A stretch of 49,225 nucleotides of DNA from Nonomuraea sp. SBT364 (GTDB taxonomy: Bacteria; Actinomycetota; Actinomycetes; Streptosporangiales; Streptosporangiaceae): positions 1-49,225 of the forward strand of contig NZ_LAVL01000057.1 of the NCBI RefSeq assembly GCF_001083785.1, read 5' to 3'. Below the pieces are notes generated by a model that searched no databases, was not told the origin of the DNA, and saw only the letters and a program-made list of their open reading frames with translations. The position numbers were made by a program, and so were the translations under genes. Below are positions 32,587 to 40,099 of the stretch, piece by piece (within the stretch, counting starts at the first letter, position 1; each line of letters begins with the position of its first letter).

Positions 32587-33738
32587 ATGTCAGCAAGAAC
32601 CGTCGGCGTCGGCATGATCGGTTACGCCTTCATGGGCCGCGTCCACTCCCAGGCCTGGCGCAGCGTCGCCGCCTTCTTCGACCTGGAAGCGGTGCCGCGG
32701 ATGCAGGTGATCGCGGGCCGGTCGAAGGAGGCGACCGAGGCGGCTGCCGAGCGGCTGGGCTGGGCGGAGGCGGTGACCGACTGGCGTGAGGTGATCGCGC
32801 GCGCGGACGTCGACGTGGTCGACATCTGCACGCCCGGCGACACGCACGCCGAGATCGCCATCGCCGCCCTGCGCGCGGGCAAGCACGTCATCTGTGAGAA
32901 GCCGCTGGCCAACACCGTGGCCGAGGCCGAGGCCATGGTCCGGGCCGCCGCCTCGGCGACGGGCCGCAGCATGGTGGCCTTCAACTACCGGCGGGTGCCC
33001 GCGGTGGCGCTGGCCAGGCAGTTCGTCGAGCAGGGCAGGCTGGGCGAGATCCGGCACGTGCGTGCCCAGTATCTGCAGGACTGGATCGTCGACCCGGACT
33101 TCCCGCTGGTGTGGCGGCTGCAGAAGGACAAGGCGGGCTCGGGCGCGCTGGGCGACATCGGCGCGCACATCATCGACGCCACCCAGTTCATCAGCGGCCA
33201 GCACATCGTGGGCGTGTCCGCGCTGACCGAGACCTTCATCAAGGAACGGCCGCTGCCCGAGTCGTCGTCCGGGCTGTCGGCCGGGGGCGGCTCCGGCAGG
33301 GGCACGGTCACGGTGGACGACGCGGCCCTGTTCACCGCCCGGCTGTCCGGCGGGGCGGTGGGCTCGTACGAGGCCACGCGGTTCGCCACCGGCCGCAAGA
33401 ACGCGCTGCGCGTCGAGATCAACGGCTCGCTCGGCAGCCTCGCCTTCGACTTCGAGTCGATGAACGAGCTGTGGTTCAGCGAGGGCGGCCGGGGCTTCGA
33501 GCGCATCCTCGTCACCGAGCCCGACCACCCGTACGTCGGCGCCTGGTGGCCGCCGGGCCACGGCCTCGGCTACGAGCACACGTTCACGCACGAGATCAAG
33601 GACTTCCTGGAGGCGATCGCCGAGGGCCGCGACCCTTCGCCGTCCTTCGCCGACGGGCTGCGGGTGCAGCGCGTGCTCGCGGCGGTCGAGCGGAGCGCGG
33701 CCGACGGCAGCCGCTTCACCAGCGTGGAGGATTCATGA
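32587..33738 (+). CDS. Gfo/Idh/MocA-family sugar dehydrogenase
   Basis: 383 residues. Rossmann G-V-G-M-I-G-Y-A-F-M-G at the N-terminus, C-T-P-G-D-T-H-A-E, catalytic-type C-E-K-P-L-A-N, then the C-terminal beta-sheet domain with G-D-I-G-A-H-I-I-D. Oxidises a hydroxyl of a sugar or inositol with NAD(P). Coupled by ATGA to the isomerase gene, so the two probably act in sequence on the imported sugar. Confidence 0.93.
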   Translation: MSARTVGVGMIGYAFMGRVHSQAWRSVAAFFDLEAVPRMQVIAGRSKEATEAAAERLGWAEAVTDWREVIARADVDVVDICTPGDTHAEIAIAALRAGKHVICEKPLANTVAEAEAMVRAAASATGRSMVAFNYRRVPAVALARQFVEQGRLGEIRHVRAQYLQDWIVDPDFPLVWRLQKDKAGSGALGDIGAHIIDATQFISGQHIVGVSALTETFIKERPLPESSSGLSAGGGSGRGTVTVDDAALFTARLSGGAVGSYEATRFATGRKNALRVEINGSLGSLAFDFESMNELWFSEGGRGFERILVTEPDHPYVGAWWPPGHGLGYEHTFTHEIKDFLEAIAEGRDPSPSFADGLRVQRVLAAVERSAADGSRFTSVEDS

Positions 33739-34739
33739 GACCCATCACACTGTTCACCGGTCAGTGGGCCGATCTGCCGTTCGAGGAGGTGTGCCGGCTG
33801 GCCGCCGAATGGGGCTACGACGGCCTGGAGATCGCCTGCTCCGGTGATCACTTCGACGTGGCCCAGGCCGTCGCCGACCCGTCCTACGTCGAGCAGAAGC
33901 GCGCCCAGCTCGACAAGCACGGCCTCAAGGTGTGGACGATCTCCAACCACCTCGTCGGCCAGGCCGTGTGCGACCATCCGATCGACGAGCGGCACAAGGC
34001 GATCCTGCCGGCCCGCATCTGGGGCTCCGGTGACCCGGAGTCGGTGCGTCAGGCGGCGGCCGAGGACCTGAAGAACACCGCCCGTGCCGCCGCCCTGCTG
34101 GGCGTCGACACGGTGGTGGGCTTCACCGGCTCGTCGATCTGGCACACGGTCGCGATGTTCCCGCCGGTCCCGGCGTCCATGGTGGACGCGGGCTACCAGG
34201 ACTTCGCCGATCGCTGGAACCCGATCCTGGACGTGTTCGACGAGGTGGGCGTGCGGTTCGCGCACGAGATCCACCCGAGCGAGATCGCCTACGACTACTA
34301 CACGACGGTGCGCACGCTGGAGGCGATCGGGCACCGGCCCGCCTTCGGCCTCAACTGGGACCCGTCCCACATGGTGTGGCAGGACCTCGACCCGGTGGCG
34401 TTCATCCTGGACTTCGCCGACCGCATCTACCACGTCGACTGCAAGGACACCCGGATGCGCGTCGGTGACGGGCGCCGGGGCCGGTTGTCGTCCCACATGC
34501 CGTGGGCCGACATGCGCAGGGGCTGGGACTTCGTCTCGACGGGCCGGGGCGACGTGCCGTGGGAGGACTGCTTCCGCGCCCTCAACTCGATCGGCTACGC
34601 GGGCCCGATCTCGATCGAGTGGGAGGACGCGGGCATGGACCGTCTCGACGGCGCCCGTGAGGCCCTGGCCTACATCCGCGACCTCAACGCCATCACCCCG
34701 CCGGCGACCGCGTTCGACGCGGCGTTCTCGTCGGGCTGA
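33735..34739 (+). CDS. Sugar phosphate isomerase/epimerase-type TIM barrel
   Basis: 334 residues. Xylose-isomerase-like AP-endonuclease-2 fold: W-G-Y-D-G-L-E-I, A-H-E-I-H-P-S-E, L-N-W-D-P-S-H-M, H-V-D-C-K-D and S-I-E-W-E-D supply the metal-binding Glu/Asp/His set. Partners of Gfo/Idh enzymes in this class isomerise, epimerise or dehydrate keto-sugars or inososes. Last gene of the operon. Confidence 0.92.
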   Translation: MRPITLFTGQWADLPFEEVCRLAAEWGYDGLEIACSGDHFDVAQAVADPSYVEQKRAQLDKHGLKVWTISNHLVGQAVCDHPIDERHKAILPARIWGSGDPESVRQAAAEDLKNTARAAALLGVDTVVGFTGSSIWHTVAMFPPVPASMVDAGYQDFADRWNPILDVFDEVGVRFAHEIHPSEIAYDYYTTVRTLEAIGHRPAFGLNWDPSHMVWQDLDPVAFILDFADRIYHVDCKDTRMRVGDGRRGRLSSHMPWADMRRGWDFVSTGRGDVPWEDCFRALNSIGYAGPISIEWEDAGMDRLDGAREALAYIRDLNAITPPATAFDAAFSSG

Positions 34740-34751
34740 CGACCTTTTCCC

Positions 34752-34793
34752 GCACGGGCCGCGTCCAGTACGGGGGCGCGGCCCGTGCCTTTT
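34752..34793 (+). terminator. Strong terminator of the sugar operon
   Basis: GCACGGGCCGCG (34752-34763) and CGCGGCCCGTGC (34777-34788), followed by CTTTTCC. It starts 13 nt after the isomerase stop. Confidence 0.92.
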
Positions 34794-34868
34794 CCGGAAT
34801 TCGGCCCGGAAATACTTTAAACACCAACTATTTTATGACCGTGCGCTTAACTCGGTCACTCAATGCTT

Positions 34869-34884
34869 TGTGATCTAGGTCGCA
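34869..34884. promoter_or_regulatory. CRP-like palindrome with one mismatch in an A/T-rich leader
   Basis: TGTGA-N6-TCGCA (9 of 10 half-site positions) about 150 bp upstream of the DNRLRE gene. The surrounding 34796-34930 stretch is clearly A/T-richer than the window and probably holds the promoter. Confidence 0.4.
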
Positions 34885-35026
34885 TTTCCTTTTTCCTATT
34901 TCACCCCGATATGCCGTCGTGATACTTCTGTGACGCCGTGCGATCAGGGGACGGAGGGGCGTGACAACGGAACTACGCCCCTCCGCGGTCGCATGCCGCC
35001 ACGAACTTGACGTGAGGACAACTCAT

Positions 35027-36418
35027 TTGCGCATCGTCATGAAGAGCACTGTCGGCAAACTGGCGCTCGGGGTCGCCGCCGTGACCGCTCTCTCGGGAGT
35101 TCCCACGGCCCACGCGGCCACGCCCCCCACGGCTGTGGAGGCCGCCACCGCGGAGGCCGCCAAGACCGGCCGCGCCGTGCCCGTGCCGAGCCTGACGGAC
35201 GAGAACAGCACCACCGTCGCCAACCCTGACGGCACCTACACGGCCACCATCACCTCAGGCCCGTCCAACGTGAAGCAGGGCGGCCGGTGGGTGCCGATCG
35301 ACACCTCGCTCGTCGCCGAGGGCGGCGTGCTCAGGCCGAAGGCGGCCAAGGCCCGGATCGAGGTGTCCGGCGGCGGCGAGGGCCCGCTGGCCACCATGGC
35401 CGACGAGCACGGGCGGACGTTCTCCCTGCGGTGGCCGACGGCGCTGCCCGCGCCCCGGGTCCAGGACAACGTCGCCACCTTCGCCGACGCGGCCGGGCCG
35501 GGCGCCGACCTGGTGGTGACCGTCCTGCCGACGGGCTTCCGGCACGACGTGGTGCTCCGTACGAAGCCGGCCGGGCCGATCGAGCTGCGGATCCCCGTAC
35601 GGACCGAGGGAGTGGAGCTGAGCGAGGCCGCGGACGGGCGGCTGCAGCTCAAGAGCGACAGCGGCGAGGTCGTCGCGGCGGGCGCGCGGCCGGTGATGTG
35701 GGACGCGGGCGGGCACGGCAAGCCGCGCGGCGACGCCGTCGCCCCCGTCGACGCCGCCGTACGGACCGAGAACGGCGCCAAGGTCCTGGTGCTCAAGCCG
35801 GACGAGGCGTTCCTTTCGGCCCCGGAGCGGGTCTACCCGGTGACCGTCGATCCGACGATCACCCTGCCGGGCGTGGAGGTCGACACCGACGTGGCCACCT
35901 CCTGGGCCTCGCACCCCGGCGACCCGATGATCATCGCGGGCACCATGCCGTGGGAGAACGGTCAGGGCGGCGACGTGATGCGCAGCCTGGTCAGGTTCGA
36001 CACCGCCGCGTTCACCGGCAAGCGGGTCCTGGGGGCCGCGCTGGCCATGTGGAACGTCGAGACCAACGCCTGCGGTCTGCGGGTCGGCTCCGGCCTCACC
36101 GCCGAGCGGGTCACCGGCCCCTGGGACGAGAACAACCTCAACTGGGACAACAAGCCCGCCACCGTCACGGCGGGCTCGTCCACCGTCCGCGCCGGGCGGG
36201 GCCGCACCTGGACCGAGCCCTGCGCCGGCGGCGCCGGGTTCCTGACGTGGGGCGTGACCGGCATCGCGCAGGCGTGGGCCAAGGGCGCCCCCAACCACGG
36301 CATCCAGCTCCGCGGCGCCGACGAGAACGAGGCCACGAACTGGCGGGCGTTCGCCGCCTCCGAGAACAAGGAGGAAGGCGTCAAACCGCCCACCCTGGCG
36401 GTCGTCTACTCCCGGTAG
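35027..36418 (+). CDS. Secreted DNRLRE domain protein
   Basis: 463 residues from TTG 35027, placed 9 nt after GAGG; ATG 35039 is in frame but 21 nt from that site. Signal peptide ends at about A-H-A-A. The first part (Y-T-A-T-I-T-S-G-P-S-N-V-K-Q-G-G-R-W-V-P-I-D) matches the N-terminal wall-associated region found at the front of actinobacterial RHS/YD-repeat proteins. The second part is a DNRLRE domain (L-V-R-F-D, N-N-L-N-W-D-N-K-P). The RHS repeats and toxin tip that often follow are absent, so this is either a stand-alone surface protein or a shortened relative. Confidence 0.8.
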   Translation: MRIVMKSTVGKLALGVAAVTALSGVPTAHAATPPTAVEAATAEAAKTGRAVPVPSLTDENSTTVANPDGTYTATITSGPSNVKQGGRWVPIDTSLVAEGGVLRPKAAKARIEVSGGGEGPLATMADEHGRTFSLRWPTALPAPRVQDNVATFADAAGPGADLVVTVLPTGFRHDVVLRTKPAGPIELRIPVRTEGVELSEAADGRLQLKSDSGEVVAAGARPVMWDAGGHGKPRGDAVAPVDAAVRTENGAKVLVLKPDEAFLSAPERVYPVTVDPTITLPGVEVDTDVATSWASHPGDPMIIAGTMPWENGQGGDVMRSLVRFDTAAFTGKRVLGAALAMWNVETNACGLRVGSGLTAERVTGPWDENNLNWDNKPATVTAGSSTVRAGRGRTWTEPCAGGAGFLTWGVTGIAQAWAKGAPNHGIQLRGADENEATNWRAFAASENKEEGVKPPTLAVVYSR

Positions 36419-36436
36419 AACGGGTAGGCCAGGGGG

Positions 36437-36949
36437 ATGGATCTCGACTGGACCGCCGAGCTGCACGAGCAGCTCGCCTGGCACTGGACGCGGCAGCTCC
36501 GTCCCCGCCTCGACGGGCTGACCGACGAGGAGTATCTCTGGGAGCCGGCCCCCGGCTCCTGGAGCATCCGCGACGGGCGCATCGACTGGGTCCACCCGCC
36601 GCCCGAGCCCGCGCCCGTCACGACGATCGCCTGGCGGCTGGCCCACGTCATCGTCGGCGTCTTCGGCGCCCGCGCGGCCTCGCACTTCGGCGGTCCGGCC
36701 GTCGACTACGGCTCGTTCCCGTACGCGACGACGGCGGCGCGGGCGCTGGACCAGCTCGACGAGGCCCACGAGCGGTGGTCGCGGGGCGTGCGGTCGCTCG
36801 GGCCGCAGGACCTGGCGCGGCCGTGCGGCCCCGCCGAGGGCCCCTACGCCGACCGGCCGATGGCCACCCTGGTGCTGCACATCAACCGGGAGGCCATTCA
36901 CCACGGCGCCGAGGTCGCGCTGCTGCGCGACCTGTGGGCGCACCGCTGA
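36437..36949 (+). CDS. DinB-like four-helix-bundle protein
   Basis: 170 residues. R-L-A-H-V (about 74) and H-I-N-R-E-A-I-H-H-G-A-E (about 150-161) give the three-His metal site of the DinB/YfiT superfamily, which includes thiol-dependent (mycothiol, bacillithiol) transferases and isomerases. Ends 3 bp from the convergent dehydrogenase gene. Confidence 0.82.
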   Translation: MDLDWTAELHEQLAWHWTRQLRPRLDGLTDEEYLWEPAPGSWSIRDGRIDWVHPPPEPAPVTTIAWRLAHVIVGVFGARAASHFGGPAVDYGSFPYATTAARALDQLDEAHERWSRGVRSLGPQDLARPCGPAEGPYADRPMATLVLHINREAIHHGAEVALLRDLWAHR

Positions 36950-36952
36950 GCG

Positions 36953-38038
36953 TCAGTCCATCACCACGATCTGGCGCAGCACCTCGCCGCCCCTCAGCGC
37001 GGCGACGGCGTCGTTCAGGTCGGCCAGCCGGATGCGCGAGCTGATCATCGACTCCAGGTCCAGCTGGCCGGCCCTGTAGAGCTTGGCGAAGTACGGGAAG
37101 TCGTGCCGCACGTCGGCCTCGCCGTAGAGGCTGGACAGCAGGTTCTTGCCCTCGAACAGCAGGCTGAAGGCGGAGATCGACACCATGTCGTCCGTGGCGC
37201 CCGCCCCGACCACGACGACGTCGCCGCCCTGCCGGGTGAGCTGCCAGGCGCTCTGGATCGTGGCCGCCTTGCCGACGACCTCGAAGCCGTAGTCGAAGCC
37301 CTGGCCGCCGGTGAGCTCGGCCAGCGCGCCCGGGACGCCCTCGGGGGTGACCGCGTGGGTCGCGCCGACCTTCTTGGCCAGCTCGTGCTTGGACTCCAGC
37401 GGGTCGACGGCCAGGATCGTCCGGGCGCCGGAGACGCGGGCGCCCTGGATGACCGACAGGCCGACGCCGCCGCAGCCGATCACCACGACCGTGGAGCCCG
37501 GCCGTACCTTCGCGGTGTTGACCACGGCCCCCACGCCGGTCGTGATGCCGCAGCCGATCAGCGCCGCCGCCTCCCACGGCACCTCCGGGTCGATCTTGAT
37601 GGCGCCCTGCCACGGCACCACGATCTCCTCGGCCCAGGTGCCGCAGCCGGCCATGCCGAAGGCCGTGGTGTCGCCGCCGAAGCGGAAGTTGCCCTTGGTG
37701 AACGACTCGATCATGTACTTCGGGCACAGGAACGGCTGGCCGCCCAGGCACAGGTCGCACTCCTGGCAGGCCGGGCGCCAGCTGATCACCACGTGGTCGC
37801 CCGGCTGGACCGAGGTGACGTGGTCGCCGACCTCCACCACCTCGCCCGCGCCCTCGTGACCGGGGACGAGCGGCACTGGCTGCGGCAGCACGCCGGACAT
37901 GGCCGACAGGTCCGAATGGCAGACGCCCGTCGCCCGGATCCGCACGCGGACGTCCGTCGGCCCCACCGGGGCCAGGGTCACGTCGTCACGGATCTCCAGC
38001 TTGTCATCGCCTACGGCGTGCAGAAGCGCGGCGCGCAT
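36953..38038 (-). CDS. Zinc-dependent alcohol dehydrogenase
   Basis: 361 residues from ATG 38038 with AGGAGG eight nt upstream. Catalytic zinc ligands C40, H61/E62 and later Cys; structural zinc C91, C94, C97, C105; NAD loop V-I-G-C-G-G-V-G-L. Class III-like MDR alcohol/aldehyde dehydrogenase; in actinobacteria such enzymes may use mycothiol or NDMA-type systems. Last gene of the PPOX-ferredoxin-ADH operon. Confidence 0.93.
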   Translation of the reverse strand: MRAALLHAVGDDKLEIRDDVTLAPVGPTDVRVRIRATGVCHSDLSAMSGVLPQPVPLVPGHEGAGEVVEVGDHVTSVQPGDHVVISWRPACQECDLCLGGQPFLCPKYMIESFTKGNFRFGGDTTAFGMAGCGTWAEEIVVPWQGAIKIDPEVPWEAAALIGCGITTGVGAVVNTAKVRPGSTVVVIGCGGVGLSVIQGARVSGARTILAVDPLESKHELAKKVGATHAVTPEGVPGALAELTGGQGFDYGFEVVGKAATIQSAWQLTRQGGDVVVVGAGATDDMVSISAFSLLFEGKNLLSSLYGEADVRHDFPYFAKLYRAGQLDLESMISSRIRLADLNDAVAALRGGEVLRQIVVMD

Positions 38039-38058
38039 GGGGGATTCCTCCTGTCGGG

Positions 38059-38250
38059 CTATTCCTCTAGGGAAAGGGCGGCTTTGGGACAGGACCGCAC
38101 CGCGTGACGCACGCGGTCCAGCATCTCGGGGGGCGGTTCGGGCAGCAGGACGTGGAGCTCGTCGTCCTCGTCCACCTCGAACACCTCTGGCGCGAGCCCC
38201 ATGCACACGGCGTTGGCCTCGCAGACCAGGTAGTCGACTTCGATCTTCAT
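38059..38250 (-). CDS. Small 3Fe-4S ferredoxin
   Basis: 63 residues. C10-x5-C16 and C54-P are three cluster ligands with the fourth missing, diagnostic of [3Fe-4S] ferredoxins that usually serve cytochromes P450. Strongly acidic. No P450 is in the window, so its partner is elsewhere or is the neighbouring oxidoreductase. Start overlaps the PPOX stop (ATGA). Confidence 0.9.
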   Translation of the reverse strand: MKIEVDYLVCEANAVCMGLAPEVFEVDEDDELHVLLPEPPPEMLDRVRHAVRSCPKAALSLEE

Positions 38251-38690
38251 GTGAGCCTCCGGTGATCCCATGAGACCACTCTGCCGGGCTCGACGACGTA
38301 CGCGAACCGCTTGCGGCCGGTCTGTTCCACGTAGGGCCGCAGGAGGTCGTCCGCCACGCCCGGGGTCATCCGGCGCGCGACCGCCAGGCCGACCTCCATC
38401 GGGTCGTCCAGCCGCGCCGCCTCGCCGTAGACCAGGACCCCGCGCAGGTCGGCGTAGTCGTCCCCGGTCTCCACCAGGCAACTCACCCGGGGGTCGCGCG
38501 CCAGGTTGCGGGCCTTCTGCGATTTCGCGTACGTCCAGAAGGTGATCCGGCCCTTGTCGAGCCCGTAGAACATGGTCACCAGGTGCGGGGTGCCGTCGGG
38601 GTTGATGGTCGCCAGCTGCAGCTTCCTGGCCCTCTCCAGCAACGCGGTGACCTCGTCGTCCGGCATCGCGATGCGCGCGCGCTGATTCAC
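38247..38690 (-). CDS. PPOX-class (F420/FMN) flavoprotein oxidoreductase
   Basis: 147 residues from GTG 38690. Split-barrel fold: L-A-T-I-N-P-D-G-T-P-H-L-V-T-M-F-Y, T-F-W-T-Y-A-K-S-Q-K-A-R-N-L-A-R-D-P-R-V-S-C-L-V-E. The K-x2-K-A-R-N-L motif is typical of the F420-dependent FDOR/PPOX subfamily. First gene of the operon; no ribosome site, so probably leaderless. Confidence 0.88.
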   Translation of the reverse strand: MNQRARIAMPDDEVTALLERARKLQLATINPDGTPHLVTMFYGLDKGRITFWTYAKSQKARNLARDPRVSCLVETGDDYADLRGVLVYGEAARLDDPMEVGLAVARRMTPGVADDLLRPYVEQTGRKRFAYVVEPGRVVSWDHRRLT

Positions 38691-38694
38691 GCTG

Positions 38695-38712
38695 CCAGTA
38701 GAACAGGTTGCA
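38695..38712 (-). promoter_or_regulatory. TGTTCTACTGG element and overlapping KstR-like site
   Basis: Bases 38695-38705 repeat the GST-promoter element with the same 4-nt gap to the start. Overlapping it, TAGAACAGGTTGCA (38699-38712) fits the KstR consensus T-N2-AAC-N2-GTT-N2-A exactly. KstR is the TetR repressor of actinobacterial steroid catabolism. A chance match cannot be excluded from one site. Confidence 0.5.
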
Positions 38713-38768
38713 TTATGCCGGGCAAGAGGGCGACGGAATGTTGTTCGGTTCCACTAGGGTGCAGGGCT

Positions 38769-39404
38769 ATGACGATGCCCCCCGCGCTGCGCTACGCAGC
38801 CGAGCACGCCAAGGGATTCATGCCGTCGCAGGAGGGGCTGGCGCTGTTCGAGGTGGCCTGCGAGTACGGGCCGCGCGGGCCCATCTGCGAAATCGGCACC
38901 TACTGCGGCAAGTCGGCCATCTACCTCGGCGCGGCCGCCCGGCAGACGGGGTCCGTGGTGGTGACCGTCGACCACCACCGGGGCTCGGAGGAGATCCAGC
39001 CCGGCTGGGCGCACCACGACCCGACGCTGGTCGACCTGCGCTTCGGCAAGATGGACTCGCTGCCGACCTTCCGCACCACGATCGCCTCCGCCGGGCTGGA
39101 GGACGAGGTGATCGCGATCGTCGGCGGGTCCGAGCGGGTGGCCGCGCTCTGGGCCACGCCGCTGGGCATGCTGTTCATCGACGGCGGCCACTCCGAGGAG
39201 CCGGTGACCCGCGACTACGAAGGCTGGGCGCCGCACGTGGTGATCGGCGGCGCGCTGGTCTTCCACGACGTCTACCCCGACCCCGCCCAGGGCGGGCAGG
39301 CGCCCTACCGCGTCTACCGGCGGGCGCTGGAGTCCGGCGCGTTCACCGAGGTGCGCGCGGAGGGCTCGCTGCGGGTCCTGGAGCGGGTGGCCGAAGGGCT
39401 TTGA
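38769..39404 (+). CDS. Class I SAM-dependent methyltransferase (Methyltransf_24 type)
   Basis: 211 residues from ATG 38769. I-C-E-I-G-T-Y-C-G-K-S-A-I-Y-L-G is motif I; V-T-V-D-H-H and M-L-F-I-D-G-G-H-S-E-E are typical of the small O-methyltransferase-like family that includes cephalosporin hydroxylase-like and rhamnosyl methyltransferases. Acceptor unknown. Divergent from the PPOX operon. Confidence 0.85.
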   Translation: MTMPPALRYAAEHAKGFMPSQEGLALFEVACEYGPRGPICEIGTYCGKSAIYLGAAARQTGSVVVTVDHHRGSEEIQPGWAHHDPTLVDLRFGKMDSLPTFRTTIASAGLEDEVIAIVGGSERVAALWATPLGMLFIDGGHSEEPVTRDYEGWAPHVVIGGALVFHDVYPDPAQGGQAPYRVYRRALESGAFTEVRAEGSLRVLERVAEGL

Positions 39405-39573
39405 ACCACGGCCATCGCGTCCCGGCCCGCTACCGGCGGCCCGGCGCCTGAGCGGCCGGGAATCGATATGACGAATCCACATCGACTGGTGACGCATGCC
39501 TATGGGCGGGTCCTCCCCAGGCTCATTACCGTGGCTCTGACCCTCCCGGTGAACAAGGAAAGGAGGCACCACC

Positions 39574-39882
39574 ATGAGAAGGGCATCCAGCCTGGCGGTT
39601 GGCCTGAGCACGGCGGTCGTCGCCGTCGCGCTCGGGGCCGGCCCCGCCCATGCGGCGGTCAGCGACGCTGTCTGCTTCTCGGGCAGCCGGACGCCGACCG
39701 GCGGCGGCTACTACAAGGTGTCGGGATCAGGGTGCGACGGCCACAGCGGCACGAGCGTCACCATCCGCTTCGGTTCCGCGGCCGGGACGTACGACTGCGG
39801 ATGGACGTTCATGTGGAACGGCCAGCTCGGCGCCGAGAACTGCACCCTCGTCCTGAACCACCTGCCGGCTTCTCGGCCGTGA
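39574..39882 (+). CDS. Small secreted protein with four cysteines
   Basis: 102 residues with a near-perfect AAAGGAGG seven nt before ATG 39574, suggesting high expression. Signal peptide 1-28 (A-H-A-A). The mature part, about 74 residues, has four Cys (A-V-C-F, S-G-C-D, Y-D-C-G-W, E-N-C-T-L), enough for two disulfides, and Gly/Ser/Tyr-rich strands. No family recognised; a small beta-fold inhibitor or surface protein is conceivable. Confidence 0.8.
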   Translation: MRRASSLAVGLSTAVVAVALGAGPAHAAVSDAVCFSGSRTPTGGGYYKVSGSGCDGHSGTSVTIRFGSAAGTYDCGWTFMWNGQLGAENCTLVLNHLPASRP

Positions 39883-39905
39883 ACGACTGAGCCTGCAGCT
39901 CCTCG

Positions 39906-40011
39906 CCGTCGATGGCTTCGACGGTCCGGCCGCATGGAAACATCAGGGGTGCAGCGTGACCCGCTGGGGCGATTCACTCCCGCGCCCGAGCGGCTCCCTC
40001 TCGCGAGGGAG
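39906..40011 (+). terminator. Two hairpins between secreted protein and hydrolase
   Basis: CCGTCGA/TCGACGG (39906-39924, 5-nt loop) and CTCCCTC/GAGGGAG (39994-40011, 4-nt loop). Neither has a T-tract. The first could terminate the small secreted protein message; the second may lie in the leader of the next gene. Confidence 0.45.
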
Positions 40012-40099
40012 ATCCGGGACCGCTCTCACCGCCGATCCCTCGGGGCTTCGCGATCTCCAGACTTGGTTCCAGCAGTCAGAACCGATCTGAAGGATGACC

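Noticed and set aside
39468..39890. Alternative frame over the small secreted protein
   Set aside because: It overlaps the better frame with signal peptide and strong ribosome site, and has His/Arg/Gly-rich shadow composition.
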